Positions 61,750 through 64,000 of a DNA stretch of 64,000 nucleotides are shown here, piece after piece. The notes below the pieces were generated by a model that was not told the origin of the DNA, made no database searches, and worked only from the letters and a program-made list of their open reading frames with translations. Source of the stretch: Mycobacterium sp. ITM-2016-00316 (GTDB lineage Bacteria > Actinomycetota > Actinomycetes > Mycobacteriales > Mycobacteriaceae); contig NZ_CP134398.1 of the NCBI RefSeq assembly GCF_002968335.2, forward strand, positions 5,394,001 to 5,458,000. Direction: 5' to 3'. The first letter of the stretch is position 1. Each line of letters opens with the position of its first letter. A program made the position numbers and the translations under genes.

Positions 61750-63038
61750 CAGGCGTCCCAGGCCAGGCGGACACCGGAGAAGATCTGCCGGCGGATCGGA
61801 TGGTCCCAGTTGCGGAAGCTGGGCCGCAGGATGCCCGCAGCCACCGCCCAGGACCCGCCGCGCAGGACCCGGTAGGCGCCAGTCGACGTAGGTCCCTCGA
61901 AGAAAGGGACCGTGTATTGGTCGTAGATCATCGGGGTGAACCCGGGCCAGGGTCGCAGGGGCGAGGTGGTCCACTCCCACACCTCGCCGAGCATCTGCTC
62001 CACCCCGTAGGCCGACGCGCCCGCCGGGTAGGCGCCCACCGGTGCCGGGCGCAGCGCATCGCCGCCGAGATTGGCCAGCTCGGATGTGGGTTGTGCGTCA
62101 CCCCAAGGGAATCGGCGGCGCGCACCGGCCACCGGGTCCCACGCGCAGGCCTTCTCCCACTCGATCTCGGTCGGCAACCGGGCACCCGACCACGCCGCGA
62201 ACGCCTCGGCCTCGAAGTAGGTGATGTGCTGCACCGGTTCGTCACCCGGAATGGTCTCGCGGTGGCCGAACCGGGTGCGGCTGCCGTCGGCGTTCCAGAA
62301 TGCGGGCGCGCTCAGACCGGCCTGCTCGCGATGCGCCCACCCGCGCTCGGACCACCACTGCGGGGTCCGGTAGCCGCCGTCGTCGACGAACTCGCGCCAT
62401 TGCGCGTTGGTGACCGGTACCCGCCCGATCCGGAACGGCTCGACGTGCACCACATGGCCGGGACGTTCGTTGTCCAGCGAGTACGGCTCCTCGGATGCGT
62501 TGACGCCCAGGGTGAACGGGCCCCCGGGGATGAGCACCGAGGTTCCGGCCACACCGGCGCGGCCGCGGGGCAGCGCCGCGCCCGTGCTCAGCAGTGCGGG
62601 GCCCGCGCGCAGGTTGAGCGCCTGCAGCATGGTCTCGTCGTGCTGGTTCTCGTGGGAGACGACCAACCCGAAGCGGAACAACGACTCGTCACCGTCGGTG
62701 CGGTCCAGCACGTCGAGGGCGCGGTCGCGGACGGTGCGGCAATAGGTGCGCGCGTCGGCGGGCGGGAGCAACGGAAGGTCGACGCGGCTGGCGCGGGAAT
62801 GCACGAATGCGTCATAGAGCGAGTCGACCTCGGGGGCCAGGATGCCAGGGGCGTTGGGGTCGCCATCGCGCAGCAGCCAGAACTCCTCCTGCTGCCCGAT
62901 ATGGGCGAGGTCCCACACCAACGGGCTCATCAGCGGGTCGTACTGGCGATGCAGTTCGGCGTCGTCGAAGTCGACCAGGGCCAGGGTGCGCTCCCGGGCC
63001 CGGGTCAATTCGGTGGCCAGCGCTTGCGGTGATGTCAC
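61749..63038 (-). CDS. egtB: Ergothioneine sulfoxide synthase
   Basis: 429 residues. The N-terminal DinB-like domain supplies three iron-binding histidines, His46 (WDLAHIGQ), His129 and His133 (SHENQHDE). The C-terminal formylglycine-generating-enzyme-like domain contains [21 protein letters not shown] and RVLRGGSWA. It joins hercynine to gamma-glutamylcysteine with O2. Its ATG 63038 overlaps the egtA stop by 4 bases (ATGA), and its stop shares one base with the egtC start. Confidence 0.96.
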   Translation of the reverse strand: MTSPQALATELTRARERTLALVDFDDAELHRQYDPLMSPLVWDLAHIGQQEEFWLLRDGDPNAPGILAPEVDSLYDAFVHSRASRVDLPLLPPADARTYCRTVRDRALDVLDRTDGDESLFRFGLVVSHENQHDETMLQALNLRAGPALLSTGAALPRGRAGVAGTSVLIPGGPFTLGVNASEEPYSLDNERPGHVVHVEPFRIGRVPVTNAQWREFVDDGGYRTPQWWSERGWAHREQAGLSAPAFWNADGSRTRFGHRETIPGDEPVQHITYFEAEAFAAWSGARLPTEIEWEKACAWDPVAGARRRFPWGDAQPTSELANLGGDALRPAPVGAYPAGASAYGVEQMLGEVWEWTTSPLRPWPGFTPMIYDQYTVPFFEGPTSTGAYRVLRGGSWAVAAGILRPSFRNWDHPIRRQIFSGVRLAWDA

Positions 63039-64000
63039 GAGTCGTTCCTCGCCAGTTGGGTCAGAGCCGTCGGTATCCCATGTTCGACAACGAGATCGGA
63101 GAAGTCATCGCCCGGGCAGCGGCCGGCCTCGACGCCGGCGAGCAGCCGGGCCATCGCATCGGCCAGTTCAGCCGGGGCATGCTCGGCGGCGGCGGCCACA
63201 CATGTCACCGCCGCGGCCCGCAGGCCCGGGTCCGCGAGGCCGGCCCGTGCGGCCAGATCCCATTCACCGGAGACCGATTCGGTGGCACTGGTGGCGATCT
63301 CAGCGGCTGCGGGATTGTCCAACAACGTGACCAGGGTGAACACCACGGCCGGCCAGATGGAGTCGGGCACGCTGTCGAGGTACCGGATTTCCAACCAGCG
63401 CCGCGGCCGCACCGGAGGGAAGAGCGTGGTCAGGTGATACTCGAGATCCTCGTCGCCGGGAAGGCGGGCGTCCAACGGGATACGGCCGTCGGCCCAGTCG
63501 GCGTAGGAGACGAACTCGGTCATCGGCACCGCGTCGGGCGTGCGGACCAGCATCACCGGGGCGTGCAGTGCATAACGCGCCCAGTCGGCGGAGGGATCGT
63601 CACCGCTGTCGCCCAGCACCGGGCCGCACCGTGCCGAGTCCAGCTGCCCCCAGACGCGTTGGCGGGAGCTGCGCCATCCGGTGAAGTGTCCGCCCAGCAG
63701 GGGCGAGTTCGCCGACAACGCGATCATGGTCGGGCCCAGCGCGTGCGCCAGCCGGACCCGGTCCGCCCAGCCCGCCCGCGGGCCGGCCTCGATGTTGATC
63801 TGAACCGAGGCGGTCGAGGTCATCATGGCCGCGCCGGCCGCGGGGGTACCCGTTGCGGTGAAGAAGCTCTCCATCGCCCGATAACGGGCGCCGGGGTTGA
63901 TGCGCTGCGCGGGCCGCAGCGGATCGGCACCGAGCAACACCAGGCCCAGGCCGTGCGCGGCGAAATGGTGCGTGAGGACCGTGCGGTCGGCGGTCATGGC
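63035..64000 (-). CDS. egtA: Glutamate-cysteine ligase for ergothioneine (right-truncated by window)
   Basis: About 320 residues are visible; the frame continues past base 64000, so the true N-terminus is outside (family length about 430). Visible GCS2 features include [55 protein letters not shown] and [15 protein letters not shown]. It ligates glutamate and cysteine to give gamma-glutamylcysteine for EgtB. The internal ATG at 63997 is not the real start. First gene of the egtABCDE operon. Confidence 0.94.
   Translation of the reverse strand, partial: AMTADRTVLTHHFAAHGLGLVLLGADPLRPAQRINPGARYRAMESFFTATGTPAAGAAMMTSTASVQINIEAGPRAGWADRVRLAHALGPTMIALSANSPLLGGHFTGWRSSRQRVWGQLDSARCGPVLGDSGDDPSADWARYALHAPVMLVRTPDAVPMTEFVSYADWADGRIPLDARLPGDEDLEYHLTTLFPPVRPRRWLEIRYLDSVPDSIWPAVVFTLVTLLDNPAAAEIATSATESVSGEWDLAARAGLADPGLRAAAVTCVAAAAEHAPAELADAMARLLAGVEAGRCPGDDFSDLVVEHGIPTALTQLARNDS

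Noticed and set aside
1..64000. CRISPR arrays, insertion sequences or phage genes
   Set aside because: No regularly spaced repeats, transposase motifs or phage structural genes were seen.

Overview
The window looks like chromosome of a rapidly growing, non-tuberculous mycobacterium (Mycolicibacterium type). G+C is about two thirds by eye. Marker genes include paired ArsA-like ATPases, whiB4, ponA2, an ergothioneine cluster, an lfrRA-type efflux locus and a mycofactocin methyltransferase. The backbone order (ArsA pair, whiB4, ponA2, phosphoesterase, PLP enzyme, YqeY protein, MoxR/DUF58 cluster, glutamate-cysteine ligase-like protein and methyltransferase, egt genes) matches, from memory, M. 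tuberculosis Rv3679-Rv3704c, with several accessory blocks inserted.

Layout. 1-7.3 kb: ArsA pair, whiB4, ponA2, metallophosphoesterase and a cysteine-synthase-like enzyme. 7.4-7.6 kb: tRNA-Pro with a terminator. 7.7-19.9 kb: an accessory block with a UvrA-like ABC protein, an ArsR-controlled flavoprotein/MFS pair, a His-rich membrane protein, a CopB-type P-type ATPase with CsoR-like palindromes, an NlpC/P60 hydrolase, a two-component system and a Met/His-rich DUF305 lipoprotein; together this reads as metal or metalloid defence. 20-24 kb: soluble Ser/Thr kinase, asparagine-type permease, TesB thioesterase, small protein and YqeY protein. 24.2-31 kb: a tightly overlapping DUF4129/DUF4350/MoxR/DUF58 operon with a SpoIIM-like and an RDD protein. 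31-33.2 kb: lfrR-lfrA with a perfect 11-bp-arm operator. 33.2-42.6 kb: exported Ala/Glu-rich protein, carotenoid oxygenase, two PadR regulators, a frameshifted membrane protein, an MHS-type transporter, two methyltransferases and a GCS2-family ligase.

42.6-50.6 kb is an alcohol-oxidation locus. It holds a mycofactocin methyltransferase (mftM), a LuxR-type response regulator and GAF sensor kinase (mnoRS-like), an iron-type alcohol dehydrogenase, a VWA protein, a MoxR-type AAA ATPase and an NDMA-dependent methanol dehydrogenase (mno). Three near-identical palindromes with the core GCCCGAWCGGGC or CCCGATCGGG sit upstream of mftM, the dehydrogenase-mnoS-mnoR operon and mno. They are the best candidate for a shared regulon, probably bound by MnoR. 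The ATPase/VWA pair is probably a maturation or chaperone module for one of the dehydrogenases. 51.8-59 kb is a complete xylose locus (xylHGF transport, xylA, xylR, xylB) with a ROK-type operator between the divergent arms. 59-64 kb is the egtA-E ergothioneine operon, with egtA running off the right edge.

Two cross-cutting observations. At least ten genes have a TANNNT box ending exactly 6-7 nt before the start codon, the signature of leaderless mycobacterial transcripts. Three genes (flavoprotein C-terminus, response regulator, small membrane protein) each carry one apparent single-base indel; this may be consensus error or real frameshifts and should be resolved before functional claims are made.
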